Positions 1-9,517 of a stretch of 64,000 bases of DNA are shown here, in pieces. Within the stretch, counting starts at the first letter, position 1. Every line of letters starts with the position of its first letter. Made by a program: the position numbers and the translations under genes. The stretch lies in NCBI GenBank assembly GCA_964448115.1, contig CAYUVA010000014.1, forward strand, positions 22,751 to 86,750, in the 5' to 3' direction. The notes under the pieces are model-generated. The model made no database searches, was not told the origin of the DNA, and worked only from the letters and a program-made list of their open reading frames with translations. This stretch comes from CAYUVA01 sp964448115 [NCBI: uncultured bacterium]. GTDB taxonomy: Bacteria > CAYUVA01.

Positions 1-1015
1 CTACATTGATCACATCCTCATCATCGATGAGCATATCGCACTGGTAATGATCATAAAGCTGCACGCCATTTAGCCTCTTAAAGCCATGCCAGCTCTGTCC
101 ATAATCGGATGAACGCATGAAGAAGATATGATTATAAAGCTCATCGCTTAGCAATCCGCTCCAGGCGATGTTCACCCCGCCGCGGCTATCGGTTGCGATA
201 GCCGGCCTTAGCTGTTCAACATCCGAGCCTTGAGGTCGAACCTGGCTGTATGAAAAACCAGACTCCAAGGATGGCGACCTGCCGACCCAAACCATCTGGT
301 CATGGACATAAGCCAGGTAGATGATGCCGCTGGGTTGATCGATGACAAGATCAGCATCATTCACCCTTCCCGGCGTCTCGATGAGCGTCTGTCGCTCCCA
401 GTACCTTCCATCGCTCTGCGAACGGGCATAGACAAGGCGATCCTCAGCCTCGCCCAGATGGCTATACTCCCAGAGACACAGCAGGCTACTGCCCCCCAGG
501 TGGCGTAATATTGGACTTTGATTGATAACATTGTTGCCCGTGTTGGAACTGACCACGAAGGGGATTTCATTAAAGGTTGACCCTCCATCGAGCGAGCGCA
601 GCATATAAAGGTCGGAGCGAACCTGGCTCGCCTGGGGCTTGCTAACATAGACGAAATATATGCCCATACCTTGAGCTGACAGGGTAACATCAGTGGAAAC
701 TAGTTCAACCGGGCTGCCTGCCTCGGTACTAAGGATGGTTGCCGGTTCACTCCAGCTTTTTCCATTATCCAGGGATATGCTAGATTCAATAAAATAGATT
801 CCATCACTCGATCGCTCCACCCAGGCGACTGCGATCACACCTGTATCCGCCGATATAGCCACCGAAGGCGCTCCTCGATAGGCAATACCATTGGTGGATC
901 CGCTGACCAGCACCGGCTCGCTGAAACTTAAAGGGAAACAGATAACGGGGAGTGAGAGCACAAGACAGCAGACCATCATGGCTGTAACGATTCGGCAACT
1001 ATTGCTATTTCCCAT
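1..1015 (-). CDS. Secreted BNR/Asp-box repeat protein (3' end outside window)
   Basis: The minus-strand frame stays open for 338 codons from an ATG at 1015 to the window edge, so only the N-terminal part is present. The translation begins with a hydrophobic signal segment (about residues 12-30) and then shows beta-propeller character. It carries Asp-box repeats of the S-x-D-x-G-x-x-W/F type: SLDNGKSW, SLDGGSTF and SSDYGQSW. Such repeats occur in sialidase-like and photosystem-stability-like propellers. The function is unknown; an exported surface or secreted protein is inferred. Another in-frame ATG lies 12 bases upstream (1027), but its only purine-rich stretch abuts it, so 1015 was chosen. 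It shares its strand with lon, 128 bases away. The first segment of the 6407-9409 protein is similar in style (FDDNGDLHVV, DNSDNIHIAF). Confidence 0.8.
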   Translation of the reverse strand, partial: MGNSNSCRIVTAMMVCCLVLSLPVICFPLSFSEPVLVSGSTNGIAYRGAPSVAISADTGVIAVAWVERSSDGIYFIESSISLDNGKSWSEPATILSTEAGSPVELVSTDVTLSAQGMGIYFVYVSKPQASQVRSDLYMLRSLDGGSTFNEIPFVVSSNTGNNVINQSPILRHLGGSSLLCLWEYSHLGEAEDRLVYARSQSDGRYWERQTLIETPGRVNDADLVIDQPSGIIYLAYVHDQMVWVGRSPSLESGFSYSQVRPQGSDVEQLRPAIATDSRGGVNIAWSGLLSDELYNHIFFMRSSDYGQSWHGFKRLNGVQLYDHYQCDMLIDDEDVINV

Positions 1016-1143
1016 CGATGCAATCATCCCTGTATCGTAATGTCTAAAACTACATTATACAAGATTCTCAGGTAAATTTCATTTTGGTGATTGACCTGGC
1101 TGGAATGATAAGAATCAGGGCTTAAAAGGAGCTATAGACGATG

Positions 1144-3489
1144 CTAGTTCTCATTTATCAAAGAAAGCTCGAAGGCTTGATTTATGTTATTTATGTATTT
1201 TATCTCCAAGCCCTTGATAATATGCTTCGGTATCCCGGAGACCTCCGGTTTATTCTTGGATGGCAAAAGCACCACCTTCATACCAGCTCTCTTGGCAGCT
1301 ACCAGCTTCTCCTTCAGTCCACCTACCGGCAGTATCTTTCCTCGCAGGGTTATCTCGCCGGTCATGGCTACATCGCAGCGCACCTTTTTTTGTCCAAGCA
1401 CCGAATATAGTGCTACTGCAAGCGGCACCCCCGCCGAGGGACCGTCCTTTGGAACCGCTCCTTCAGGGATATGTATATGTATATCGAGATCCTCGAAGAA
1501 TGCCGCATCCAGCTTCAGGCTATCGCACTGGCTTCTTATGTAACTCAGCGCAGCCTGTGCCGATTCCTTCATCACATCCCCCATCTGCCCGGTCAGAGAA
1601 AGCCCCTTTTTGCCTTTCATCTTGATAGCCTCCACGAAGATGATCTCGCCTCCGGCGACAGTCCAGGCGAGCCCGGCAGCTACGCCTATTTCAGGCACCT
1701 TTTCCGCTTTTTCCATGTAGAATTTAGGCGGACCAAGGTATTCCTCAACTAATGCCCTGGTCAAAGAAACCTTGACCTGCTTACCCTTAGCAGCCTCCAC
1801 GGCGACTTTTCGGCATATCTTTGCTATCTCTCTTTCAAGGTTTCGCACCCCGGCTTCGTCAGTATAATTCTCAATAATTGCCATGATGGCTGCTTTTGAG
1901 AAGCGCAGGTTATCAGCCTTGATGCCATGCTCCTTAAGCTGTCGCGGAATAAGGTACTTGCGGGCGATGATATATTTCTCCTCATCGACATATCCAGGCA
2001 GTCGGATAACCTCCATTCGATCCATTAGTGCTCCCGGTATCGTATCCAGGACATTTGCCGTGGTGATGAACATGACTTGCGATAGATCAAAGGGGTGCTC
2101 TATGTAGTGATCGCTGAACTGGTTGTTCTGCTCCGGGTCGAGCACTTCGAGTAAAGCAGAAGATGGATCGCCCCGAAAGTCTATGCCGAGCTTGTCAATC
2201 TCATCCAGCATGAAGACCGGATTCTTGGCACCAGCTCTTTTAATCCCTTGTATAATCCTGCCCGGCATTGCGCCGACATAGGTTCGCCTGTGCCCTCTTA
2301 TCTCAGCCTCATCCCTGATCCCGCCAAGTGATATGCGATAGAACCTTCTTTTCGTTGCCCTGGCTATCGATTTCCCAAGCGATGTCTTGCCGACTCCAGG
2401 CGGTCCCACCAGGCAGAGGATTGGGCTTTTCATATCATCCTTGAGTTTTCTTACCGCAAGATATTCGAGAATCCTATCCTTAGCTTGCTCCAGGTTGTAG
2501 TGGTCTGCCTTGAGGATCCTTTGTGCACGCTCGATATCAATATTTTCCTTGGTCTGTTTTGACCAGGGAAGCGCAACCAACCAATCCAGGTAGTTTCTGA
2601 TTACGATATACTCGGCAGCCATGGGAGGCAAAGAGACCAGCCTTTCCAACTCGGCAACCGCCTCGACCTCGACCTGCTCGGGCATCTTGGCTTTTTTTAT
2701 CTTGCGCATGTACTCGCGATACTCGACCTCTTCCTCGTCCTCTTCGCCTAGCTCCTCTCTTATCGCCTTTAGCTGCTGTCGAAGAAAAATCTCCCGCTGC
2801 GAGTCCCGGATCTCATCCATAGCCTGATCTTGAAGTTTGCTGCTTAGCTCAGCGATCTTTATCTGGTTATTAAGATGCTGGAGGATGCGCTTTATCCTCT
2901 TGCTCAGATTGAGCGTTTCGAGCAGCGATTGGGCTTCACGCGTCCTGAGCGAAAGGTTCATTGCCACCAGGTCGGCTAGTTTGGCTGGATCCTCGAGGTT
3001 AAGCGCCATGATATTCAGCTCCTCTGGAAGATTCTCCGATAATGAGATCAGCTTCTGGAATTGGTTCAAGAGCTTTTGTTCCAGCGCTTTTTGATGGTTG
3101 TTCTCCGCTACAATATCCGGCACCACCTCGACCTTGGCGATCGGATATGGATTCTCTCGCAGGATATCAAGCAGTTTTATTCGATTAATCCCCTGGATAA
3201 TAACCCGGTAGGTGTTATCTGGCATGACAAGTTTTTTAAGCACCAGGGCAGCAACACCGTAGTCATATAGCTTGATCTTCTTAGGATCTTTTATTCGTTC
3301 ATCCTTTTGGGATACGAACCCAACTATGCGATCCCCCTCAAGTGCCTTCTCGATGATCCTTACATCGTTCTCATCTTCGAGCATCAGAGGGATGATAGCG
3401 CTTGGGAACATGACCACCCCCCTCAAGGTTATCAAGGGGAGCTTTTCTGGTATCTTGATTTCTGGGGATTCGCTGAAATCCTGAAACAT
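1144..3489 (-). CDS. lon: ATP-dependent endopeptidase La (Lon)
   Basis: A full-length LonA protease of 781 residues. It has an N-terminal substrate-recognition domain, then a coiled linker, an AAA+ module with Walker A GPPGVGKTS and Walker B MLDEID, and a C-terminal protease domain. The catalytic dyad is visible: Ser685 in DGPSAG and Lys728 in KEKLVAAK, 43 residues apart as in E. coli Lon. Lon degrades misfolded and regulatory proteins in the cytoplasm. The frame extends 21 bases upstream to a TTG, but the ATG at 3489 has a GGAG seven bases before it and gives the usual N-terminus, so it is preferred. The gene is divergent from the truncated tRNA at 3702. No heat-shock promoter element was identified with confidence. 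Confidence 0.97.
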   Translation of the reverse strand: MFQDFSESPEIKIPEKLPLITLRGVVMFPSAIIPLMLEDENDVRIIEKALEGDRIVGFVSQKDERIKDPKKIKLYDYGVAALVLKKLVMPDNTYRVIIQGINRIKLLDILRENPYPIAKVEVVPDIVAENNHQKALEQKLLNQFQKLISLSENLPEELNIMALNLEDPAKLADLVAMNLSLRTREAQSLLETLNLSKRIKRILQHLNNQIKIAELSSKLQDQAMDEIRDSQREIFLRQQLKAIREELGEEDEEEVEYREYMRKIKKAKMPEQVEVEAVAELERLVSLPPMAAEYIVIRNYLDWLVALPWSKQTKENIDIERAQRILKADHYNLEQAKDRILEYLAVRKLKDDMKSPILCLVGPPGVGKTSLGKSIARATKRRFYRISLGGIRDEAEIRGHRRTYVGAMPGRIIQGIKRAGAKNPVFMLDEIDKLGIDFRGDPSSALLEVLDPEQNNQFSDHYIEHPFDLSQVMFITTANVLDTIPGALMDRMEVIRLPGYVDEEKYIIARKYLIPRQLKEHGIKADNLRFSKAAIMAIIENYTDEAGVRNLEREIAKICRKVAVEAAKGKQVKVSLTRALVEEYLGPPKFYMEKAEKVPEIGVAAGLAWTVAGGEIIFVEAIKMKGKKGLSLTGQMGDVMKESAQAALSYIRSQCDSLKLDAAFFEDLDIHIHIPEGAVPKDGPSAGVPLAVALYSVLGQKKVRCDVAMTGEITLRGKILPVGGLKEKLVAAKRAGMKVVLLPSKNKPEVSGIPKHIIKGLEIKYINNINQAFELSLINEN

Positions 3490-3701
3490 CAAGTGTCTCC
3501 GTATATTCAAATTCTTTCAACAATGCAAGCATCTATAATGAACTGTTGAACCATTGTCAAGGTGCTTTTATCTTGCTTATGATTAAAGATTATATTGCCT
3601 TTAGCTCAAGGGAAATTGCCTTGAATATTGTATTATGTGGAAGAACTCGCATAAGCAAAAAAGTCTTAATCGATCTGAAAATCTGTTGAATTCAAACTCT
3701 A

Positions 3702-3753
<52 letters not shown>

Positions 3754-3755
<2 letters not shown>

Positions 3756-4293
3756 CTTTGCCATAGAACCTGTAAAGGATTTTCGACAAATGATGCTTGC
3801 AGAGCCTTATTTCAAACGCCCCCTCATGGTTGATCTCTTCGGGGATGTGGAGAGGGTATTTTGCTTTACATCATATCCTTCAACAGATGCTCCGGGTTGC
3901 ATAATATCCGTTAAATTCAGGGAAATCCCTCACTATGGGCACCTGGAGCTGCTTTATAGTCCACGGCTTGCGATAGAATCCAATTATTATGCCACTGAGG
4001 ATACTATCGAGATAACCGGCTCTGATGGGATCATCTTTCTTAACGGTTACTTTGCCCGCATGACCAATTCGCCGCTGCTTATGATGAAGCATCACGATCG
4101 CGTGTTAATTCCAGGTGGTCTCATCCTCACCTCTTATAACGATGCCATAAGGCATTGCACTGATAGCATAATCGCCAAGGTGATAAAGCCTGGTAAATAC
4201 GCCTATCGCAGCTTGGAGCGCGCCATAGGTTATCTCAAGGTCATCGAGGCGGCTTTAACATCGATTGCTACCGGGAGCAAGCAGATTATTTAA
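3754..4293 (+). pseudogene. Gfo/Idh/MocA-type oxidoreductase, C-terminal fragment only
   Basis: The translated segment resembles the C-terminal substrate domain of Gfo/Idh/MocA sugar dehydrogenases. A VDLFGDVERVFCF strand is followed by beta-sheet residues and segments such as TIEITGSDGIIFLNG, which is typical of that fold, and the end of the protein is an alpha helix plus a short tail. The whole N-terminal Rossmann NAD(P) domain is absent. The frame is open upstream of the first ATG (3790) back to a TAG at 3745, so protein-like sequence starts directly at the truncated tRNA. The ATG at 3790 is internal to the original gene and has no convincing ribosome site. The last 8 bases overlap the convergent gene at 4286. 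The family call is from pattern recognition and is moderate. Confidence 0.6.
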
Positions 4294-5869
4294 GCCGGTT
4301 CGTTTCTCTGAGCATAAAAAGTGCTGCCCCATTGTCGAAATATCTGATCGGCTGGTAATTTTGCTGAAAGCGATAGCCATTCACCAACTCGATATAGCCA
4401 GGATATGGTAAGCCGAAGTAGGTATTCTTTATGTATGGCGATAGGTATATCCACTCGATGGGGATGTAATCCTTATTGCAGCGCCATATATCATGTGCGG
4501 GGATTATTGGGCGCATACATCGCCTCCGCGCATCGGTTGCCACTATCCATGAGATATCTGACAAGACCATGTCATTTGGGGGGATCAAGCCCTTTAATAC
4601 CAGCATATTACGGCGATCAGCCTCAAGATAATAGTATCCATGTTCACTTGTGATTTCTCGAAATAAAGGGATACTGATCACGACCAGCAAGCCTGCGGAG
4701 ATAGCATGAAAAGCTATTGAGTAAGAATTATTCCTAGCGGTTATCCCCTCCAGCGCCCTTTTTACTCCAAAAAATGCCAGTGGAATCATCAAAGGAACCA
4801 GGTGGAAATAGTAGCGCGGGGTCTGGAGGATAAAGTTGTATGCCAGGATCTGGCTAATCAAAACCAGGAGCAATGCCTTGTAAAATAACCGACGACGCTT
4901 ATCCCCAAGTCCAAAATAGCCCCATATCGCCAATGGAAAAAAGACCATGTATTCCTTGAAGATAAAATCAGCATCCAACAACCTCGCCATCTCATTGAGC
5001 CATTTGCTGATATACCTGCTTGGATATTGGGCATATAACGCCGGGATGGATAGAGCCTGTAGCCGACATCCGAGATCGACCCATGCGCGATCAGGCGAGA
5101 AGTATATTGCAAGGTTTCTAACCAGGCTGAAATTGAAAAAGGGCTTGCCAGAGTAATGTATATTATGCGCCAGCAAGGGTGATGCTACGGCTAAAAATAA
5201 GGCAAACAATATGGTTAAGCCCCGCGCTCGAAGACGCCTGCTTCCAAGTATGAATAAAAACGCTATTGCTGGAATCGATAACAGGATGTTGCTCCTTTGC
5301 AGATATCCAAGCCCCAAAAAAATCCCTGATAGAGCTGCATGTATCGGCTTTCGATCCCGAAGATATAAATATAAAAAAATGAACAAAGCGGTATAAAGAA
5401 AGGCAAACCCAGACTCGGTCATGCCGTTTATGCTATAGGTTAATATGGAGTTGCATAGAAGATATCCTAATGAAGATAAAAAGCCTATTCGATAATCGAA
5501 CAATAAAGACCCCAAAATATAAATCAGAGCCACGGTTGCAATAAAAAAGAAGCCGGAAACGGCAGCGGCGATGACCTGGTAATTTGCTGCCCCAAACATG
5601 GACATAAGAAAAGCTAATAACAACGGATGCAGCCAAAAGCGGTGCAGGTTGGGGATATTATCATCGAATAATCCATTTTGCGCATAAAATGGCACCTGGT
5701 GAGGGAATACCTGTAATGTCGAGTTGCCCTTGCCAGCCTCAATCTGCATAGCGATCTGAGCATAGTCGTAGGCATCTGGTATCATAAGCCCGCGATACAC
5801 CAATGAGAAATAGACACTCCAAACCGCAACTGCCAGAAAGATGATTAGAACCAAGCCCCTATTTTCCAT
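4286..5869 (-). CDS. Multi-pass membrane glycosyltransferase, GT39/ArnT-like
   Basis: A 527-residue polytopic membrane protein with about ten hydrophobic segments. After the first one lies an acidic segment (PDAYDYAQIA, about residues 31-40), which occupies the place of the catalytic Asp of dolichyl/undecaprenyl-phosphate-sugar glycosyltransferases (GT-C fold). A further landmark is LHPLLLAFLMSMFG before the second membrane span, typical of the PMT_2/GT39 superfamily. The C-terminal 120 residues are soluble and probably periplasmic. The likely role is transfer of a sugar from a lipid carrier onto a protein or surface glycan; the substrate is unknown. Upstream lies a decayed DNA methyltransferase and downstream the truncated oxidoreductase, so the gene has no clear operon partner. 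Confidence 0.75.
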   Translation of the reverse strand: MENRGLVLIIFLAVAVWSVYFSLVYRGLMIPDAYDYAQIAMQIEAGKGNSTLQVFPHQVPFYAQNGLFDDNIPNLHRFWLHPLLLAFLMSMFGAANYQVIAAAVSGFFFIATVALIYILGSLLFDYRIGFLSSLGYLLCNSILTYSINGMTESGFAFLYTALFIFLYLYLRDRKPIHAALSGIFLGLGYLQRSNILLSIPAIAFLFILGSRRLRARGLTILFALFLAVASPLLAHNIHYSGKPFFNFSLVRNLAIYFSPDRAWVDLGCRLQALSIPALYAQYPSRYISKWLNEMARLLDADFIFKEYMVFFPLAIWGYFGLGDKRRRLFYKALLLVLISQILAYNFILQTPRYYFHLVPLMIPLAFFGVKRALEGITARNNSYSIAFHAISAGLLVVISIPLFREITSEHGYYYLEADRRNMLVLKGLIPPNDMVLSDISWIVATDARRRCMRPIIPAHDIWRCNKDYIPIEWIYLSPYIKNTYFGLPYPGYIELVNGYRFQQNYQPIRYFDNGAALFMLRETNRLK

Positions 5870-5922
5870 TATTGATATAATAACACCCCTACCAGCTAAT
5901 TGGAATCACCATCTGGCTGTTT

Positions 5923-6395
5923 GTGGCGCGCCACAGGGCTATTCCATTGAATCCGTTGAGCTTTATTATGCCAATGGGACTACTCCGCTGGGGATCTTCC
6001 TCGAGAAGGTTCTATAATTGGTATATCGGAATATCAAAAGAACTATTGAGAATTATTAAACCTGGTGGCTTTTTTTTCTCATTCTCCTGTCCAAGACTTT
6101 ATCATCATATGGCGCTTGCAGTCGAGGATGCTGGATTTTTAATCAGAGACTGTTTTATTTGGCTATATGCGAGTATTTAATCGCCTTAACGACCTTTTCA
6201 GAAGCTGCCATCGTACTTGATCCTTTTGTTGGAAGTGGAACTGTCGCAATCGCTGCAAAGAATCTAGGCAGAAACTTTATAGGTATAGAAATAAATCAAG
6301 AGTATGTTGAGATTGCAAACAGACGCCTAAAAGAAACGACAAAAAAATCTATAAACAAACAAGATGAATGTTTTAATCCATTGATCAATTTATAA
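5923..6395 (+). pseudogene. DNA methyltransferase remnant (N6-adenine/N4-cytosine type)
   Basis: Two pieces of a site-specific DNA methyltransferase lie in different frames. The first (5923-6180) contains ISKELLRIIKPGGFFFSF and AGFLIRDCFIWLY, the strand-helix block that normally follows the DPPY motif. The second (6159-6395) contains ICEYLIALTTFS and the AdoMet motif DPFVGSGT, then IGIEINQEYVEIANRRL. The DPPY catalytic motif and the recognition region normally found between the pieces are missing. The join at about 6160-6172 (WLYA/ICEY) is out of frame, so an internal deletion rather than a point frameshift best explains it. It cannot encode a working enzyme. Confidence 0.75.
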
Positions 6396-6406
6396 GATTT
6401 GCTCCC

Positions 6407-9400
6407 TCACCTACATGTCACCTGCAGGGTATAAGATGCTGGCGTTTCTTGCTCGCCATCGACTACGATGTAGTAAGTCCCGCCTATTATAATCGGCAAG
6501 GTAACCTCATAGTCCCCCCATGCCCAGCAATACTCCTCGCTGCAGCCTAGCATCTCGTTGCCGTAGATAATGAATACATCGACATCTGCGCCACCTGCGG
6601 TCAGGGTTACCGTGATCTCCTCGACTGATCCCTGCTCGATCTCAAGCGCATGAACCATCTCAGGTCCGCTCATTAGGGCAGAGTCGGTGCAATGTCCACC
6701 GTACTGCTCAACATTCGCATTTCCATTAGCCGTGTTGCCGCTGTAAACGCCACCGCATGAAAGATTGACTGGGTTGCTGCAATCAAGCTCTCCCGGCATC
6801 GGTGTCATGGTGATGGTTACAGTAATTGCCGGCGTCGGAGTCGGTGTATCTGCTCCACCGGTAGGGGTTGCTGTCGGTGTGCGGAATGGCTGGCAGGATG
6901 TCTTGAGCGTATAAGCTCCATAATCGCTATCCCTGTAGCCGTCAACCACGATGAAATATCGCCCGGCAACAGCATCCTCAACGGTCAGGGTTCGCTTGTA
7001 CGCGGAGGCGACCTCTCCTTGCGCGTAGCAGTGGTTCTCGCTGCAAGAGCTTAGCAAGAAGAAATTTAGGCTCTTGGGATGGTACCCGCTCAGCTCGATG
7101 CCTAGATCTCCATCCGAGATCCAAAGCTCGTGCACCACCTCCCTGCCAAAGAACTGGTCGAACTCCTCGCAGCTATAACTATCGATATCGCTGCTCCCTA
7201 AGCTGCTGTCCCCGGTGTATGGAGAGTTGCACTGTATGATCACCGCGTCGCTGCAATCGAGATCTCCCGGCGGATTGGTCGGCGAAGGGGTTGCTGTCGG
7301 CGTCGGAGTCGGCGTTGCGGTGCCCCCAGCGGTGATTGTCAGATATGGCCATAGGTAGCTCTCGTTACCTGCCTGGTCTCTTGCCAGGATCTCAAGCAGG
7401 TAGGAACCAGGAGCGGCTCCTGGATTGATGCTGGTCGCTAGCGTATAGAGACTATCATTCGCTGTCGCATCGCCCTGGCTGCCGTCATCCTTCAGAAAGA
7501 CGCCGGTCGGTGCGCTATCATAGAATATCTCCACATTCTGGACATCCTCATCCGGGTCGGTTACCCAGGCGATTAGGTTGAACTTGCCCCCGCTGGCAGT
7601 GGTTATGTGCGTATCCATATATCCAGCCAGATTAACGAAGGGGCGGCTACCTCCCTTGCAAGGAACCCCCTTCCGTTCACGGGGGGGATTGAGGGGGGGG
7701 ATTTGACTATAACATTCAACATTATCCATGCCGCTAACGGTGGCTAGATAATGCTGCTGCCAGGAGTCGATGGGCAGCCTGAATTGCGATGCGAAAAGGT
7801 TCTCTGGGGTGGCTGCATTCCCCGATTTATCCGGATAAGGCTCGCTATCGAAGCTCTTTATCTTAAGATATGGAAAAAGGTTGCTTACATAGCCTTGTTT
7901 GTTGGTAGCTACCGCTTCAAGGAGATACAGCCCTTGCGGTGGCTTATCCGAGGGGGAGAAATTAGCTGTGAAACCGAACACGCCATCGGATGCTGCAAAA
8001 TCCCCGCTCTGCCCGTCATCGCGGAACAATGCTCCAGTAGGCTTGCCGTCAAAGTACATCTCGACTGTGGCGATATTATCCGCACCGCGCACATCGCTTA
8101 CCACGAGCAAGAATTTAAGCTCTCCGCCGCTGTAATGGGTAACAATAGTATCCATATATCCGCCGGCGAGGATGGTTGGGGGACCGGATGCCTGTGGCTG
8201 TCCTTTGAGCGTGCGCATGAATATACCGCCGATGGAGTCCTCCCAGATTATATAGAATGTATCCTTGTATCCAGCCACAGCGGGGAACTCCAGGCATTTC
8301 TCGACCACGGGCACGATAAATGCCTCATCGGGAAGATTAGTTCCCTGGGTTACATAACAGATCAGCTTATCGCTTGCGTTGGTTACGCTGCAAGAGCCGG
8401 TATCATTCAGCTTCATATCCGGAAATACATCGAAGACCTGGATTATCTGCTGTTCAATGTCGATATTCTCTACAGCCTTATGCATCCATTGCGAGCCGTC
8501 GAAAAGCCCGTAGCCATAATGGCTCAGGTAGAAGAAAACCTCGTAAAGGGCGGAATAAATCGGGTACCCGATGTGCACGCGATCCTGATCATCGACCTCG
8601 ACCCTGAGCGCGCCAGCCCAGTTGCCCCATGATGTAACCTGTTCGATCGCCCCCCAGACTCCGCCGCTTTTCTTGCGCCAGAAGACCTCGGCTGCGTCCA
8701 TATTGCCCACCGGGCTGTACCAGGCAACATAAACCTCGCCCTTTGAGTTTACCCCGATGCCAGCCTTTTCGCCATAGACCGCCCGATTGGAGATGACAAA
8801 GGCGGGGTCGTTGGGCGGGGGAAGCCACTGCCCGCCGACCCTTTGAACATAGCAAATAAGATCATACCCATCCATGGGATCGTTGGGGGCATAAGTCTCT
8901 ACGAAAGCAATATGTATATTGTCCGAGTTATCTATGGCGATATCAGGCCAGGATGACCAGTTAGTCTCGCCGTGGCTGACATACTCTGCCTGCGGCATCC
9001 ACTGTTTGTTGGTCATGCGATTGTAGTATATGGGACCGGTCTTGGGTCGCCCCAGGCTGCACCAGACAACATGGGGATTGCCCGCGCTATCCAATGCGAT
9101 GCGCGCTCTGCCGAACTGCCAGTCAGCCTGAGTCGGAGCCGGAACCACATCCGGCAGCGAGGTATCCCACGCCGGGGGATCAACCCCGTTCCACTGGCTC
9201 AGCAGGTACTTGCGGTAGTAGATGACATTGGTCACAGAAAGGGTAACAACATGAAGATCACCGTTATCATCGAAGGCGGCATGGGGATACCTGGAGCCGA
9301 TCTGCATGTTCACGATAGGACCCAGGTTTATATCGCCATAGCCGGCTGTAACCATCATGCATACTAAGCCAATGGCAGCAGGAATAGAGTATCGTCTGGA

Positions 9401-9409
9401 GCAAAGCAT
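6407..9409 (-). CDS. Large secreted propeller protein with choice-of-anchor-like and PPC-like domains
   Basis: A 1000-residue exported protein. A signal peptide spans about residues 1-25. It is followed by a roughly 370-residue propeller-like region with repeated IALDSAGNPHVVW and IAIDNSDNIHIAF strands. Two copies of a domain of about 95 residues come next (near 8175-7850 and 7630-7330), each opening with GGYMDT or AGYMDT and carrying a PTG...DDG...GD...A/S-x-D core. Pro/Thr linkers separate two C-terminal domains that begin LDCS and contain paired Cys and a Y-x-I-V-V-D-G strand, resembling bacterial pre-peptidase C-terminal domains. The ATG at 9409 is preceded by GAGGTG. A repeat element is inserted in frame at 7647-7714. 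The function is unknown; an adhesive or glycan-binding surface role is inferred. Confidence 0.8.
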   Translation of the reverse strand: MLCSRRYSIPAAIGLVCMMVTAGYGDINLGPIVNMQIGSRYPHAAFDDNGDLHVVTLSVTNVIYYRKYLLSQWNGVDPPAWDTSLPDVVPAPTQADWQFGRARIALDSAGNPHVVWCSLGRPKTGPIYYNRMTNKQWMPQAEYVSHGETNWSSWPDIAIDNSDNIHIAFVETYAPNDPMDGYDLICYVQRVGGQWLPPPNDPAFVISNRAVYGEKAGIGVNSKGEVYVAWYSPVGNMDAAEVFWRKKSGGVWGAIEQVTSWGNWAGALRVEVDDQDRVHIGYPIYSALYEVFFYLSHYGYGLFDGSQWMHKAVENIDIEQQIIQVFDVFPDMKLNDTGSCSVTNASDKLICYVTQGTNLPDEAFIVPVVEKCLEFPAVAGYKDTFYIIWEDSIGGIFMRTLKGQPQASGPPTILAGGYMDTIVTHYSGGELKFLLVVSDVRGADNIATVEMYFDGKPTGALFRDDGQSGDFAASDGVFGFTANFSPSDKPPQGLYLLEAVATNKQGYVSNLFPYLKIKSFDSEPYPDKSGNAATPENLFASQFRLPIDSWQQHYLATVSGMDNVECYSQIPPLNPPRERKGVPCKGGSRPFVNLAGYMDTHITTASGGKFNLIAWVTDPDEDVQNVEIFYDSAPTGVFLKDDGSQGDATANDSLYTLATSINPGAAPGSYLLEILARDQAGNESYLWPYLTITAGGTATPTPTPTATPSPTNPPGDLDCSDAVIIQCNSPYTGDSSLGSSDIDSYSCEEFDQFFGREVVHELWISDGDLGIELSGYHPKSLNFFLLSSCSENHCYAQGEVASAYKRTLTVEDAVAGRYFIVVDGYRDSDYGAYTLKTSCQPFRTPTATPTGGADTPTPTPAITVTITMTPMPGELDCSNPVNLSCGGVYSGNTANGNANVEQYGGHCTDSALMSGPEMVHALEIEQGSVEEITVTLTAGGADVDVFIIYGNEMLGCSEEYCWAWGDYEVTLPIIIGGTYYIVVDGEQETPASYTLQVTCR
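7647..7714. repeat. C-rich intergenic-type repeat inserted in frame within a CDS
   Basis: This stretch holds runs of C on the coding strand and translates as CYSQIPPLNPPRERKGVPC plus KGGS, a peptide unlike the beta-rich domains on either side. It falls in the linker between the two choice-of-anchor-like domains of the 6407-9409 gene. The peptide start IPPLNPP is characteristic of C-rich dispersed repeats in bacteria when they are read in this frame. Its length keeps the frame open. The boundaries are approximate. Confidence 0.6.
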
Positions 9410-9517
9410 CTTATCACCTCAAGGATCATTACAGGTCATTCAATATTCGCGCTGCGAACTTATTTGCCTATAATAAATATATCCAAAGTTGGCTTATAAG
9501 ACAAATCAGGACTAAAT

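Noticed and set aside
7751-8632. A 293-codon plus-strand open frame inside the large secreted-protein gene
   Set aside because: It is the antisense shadow of the 6407-9409 gene, with no ribosome site and no recognisable protein features.
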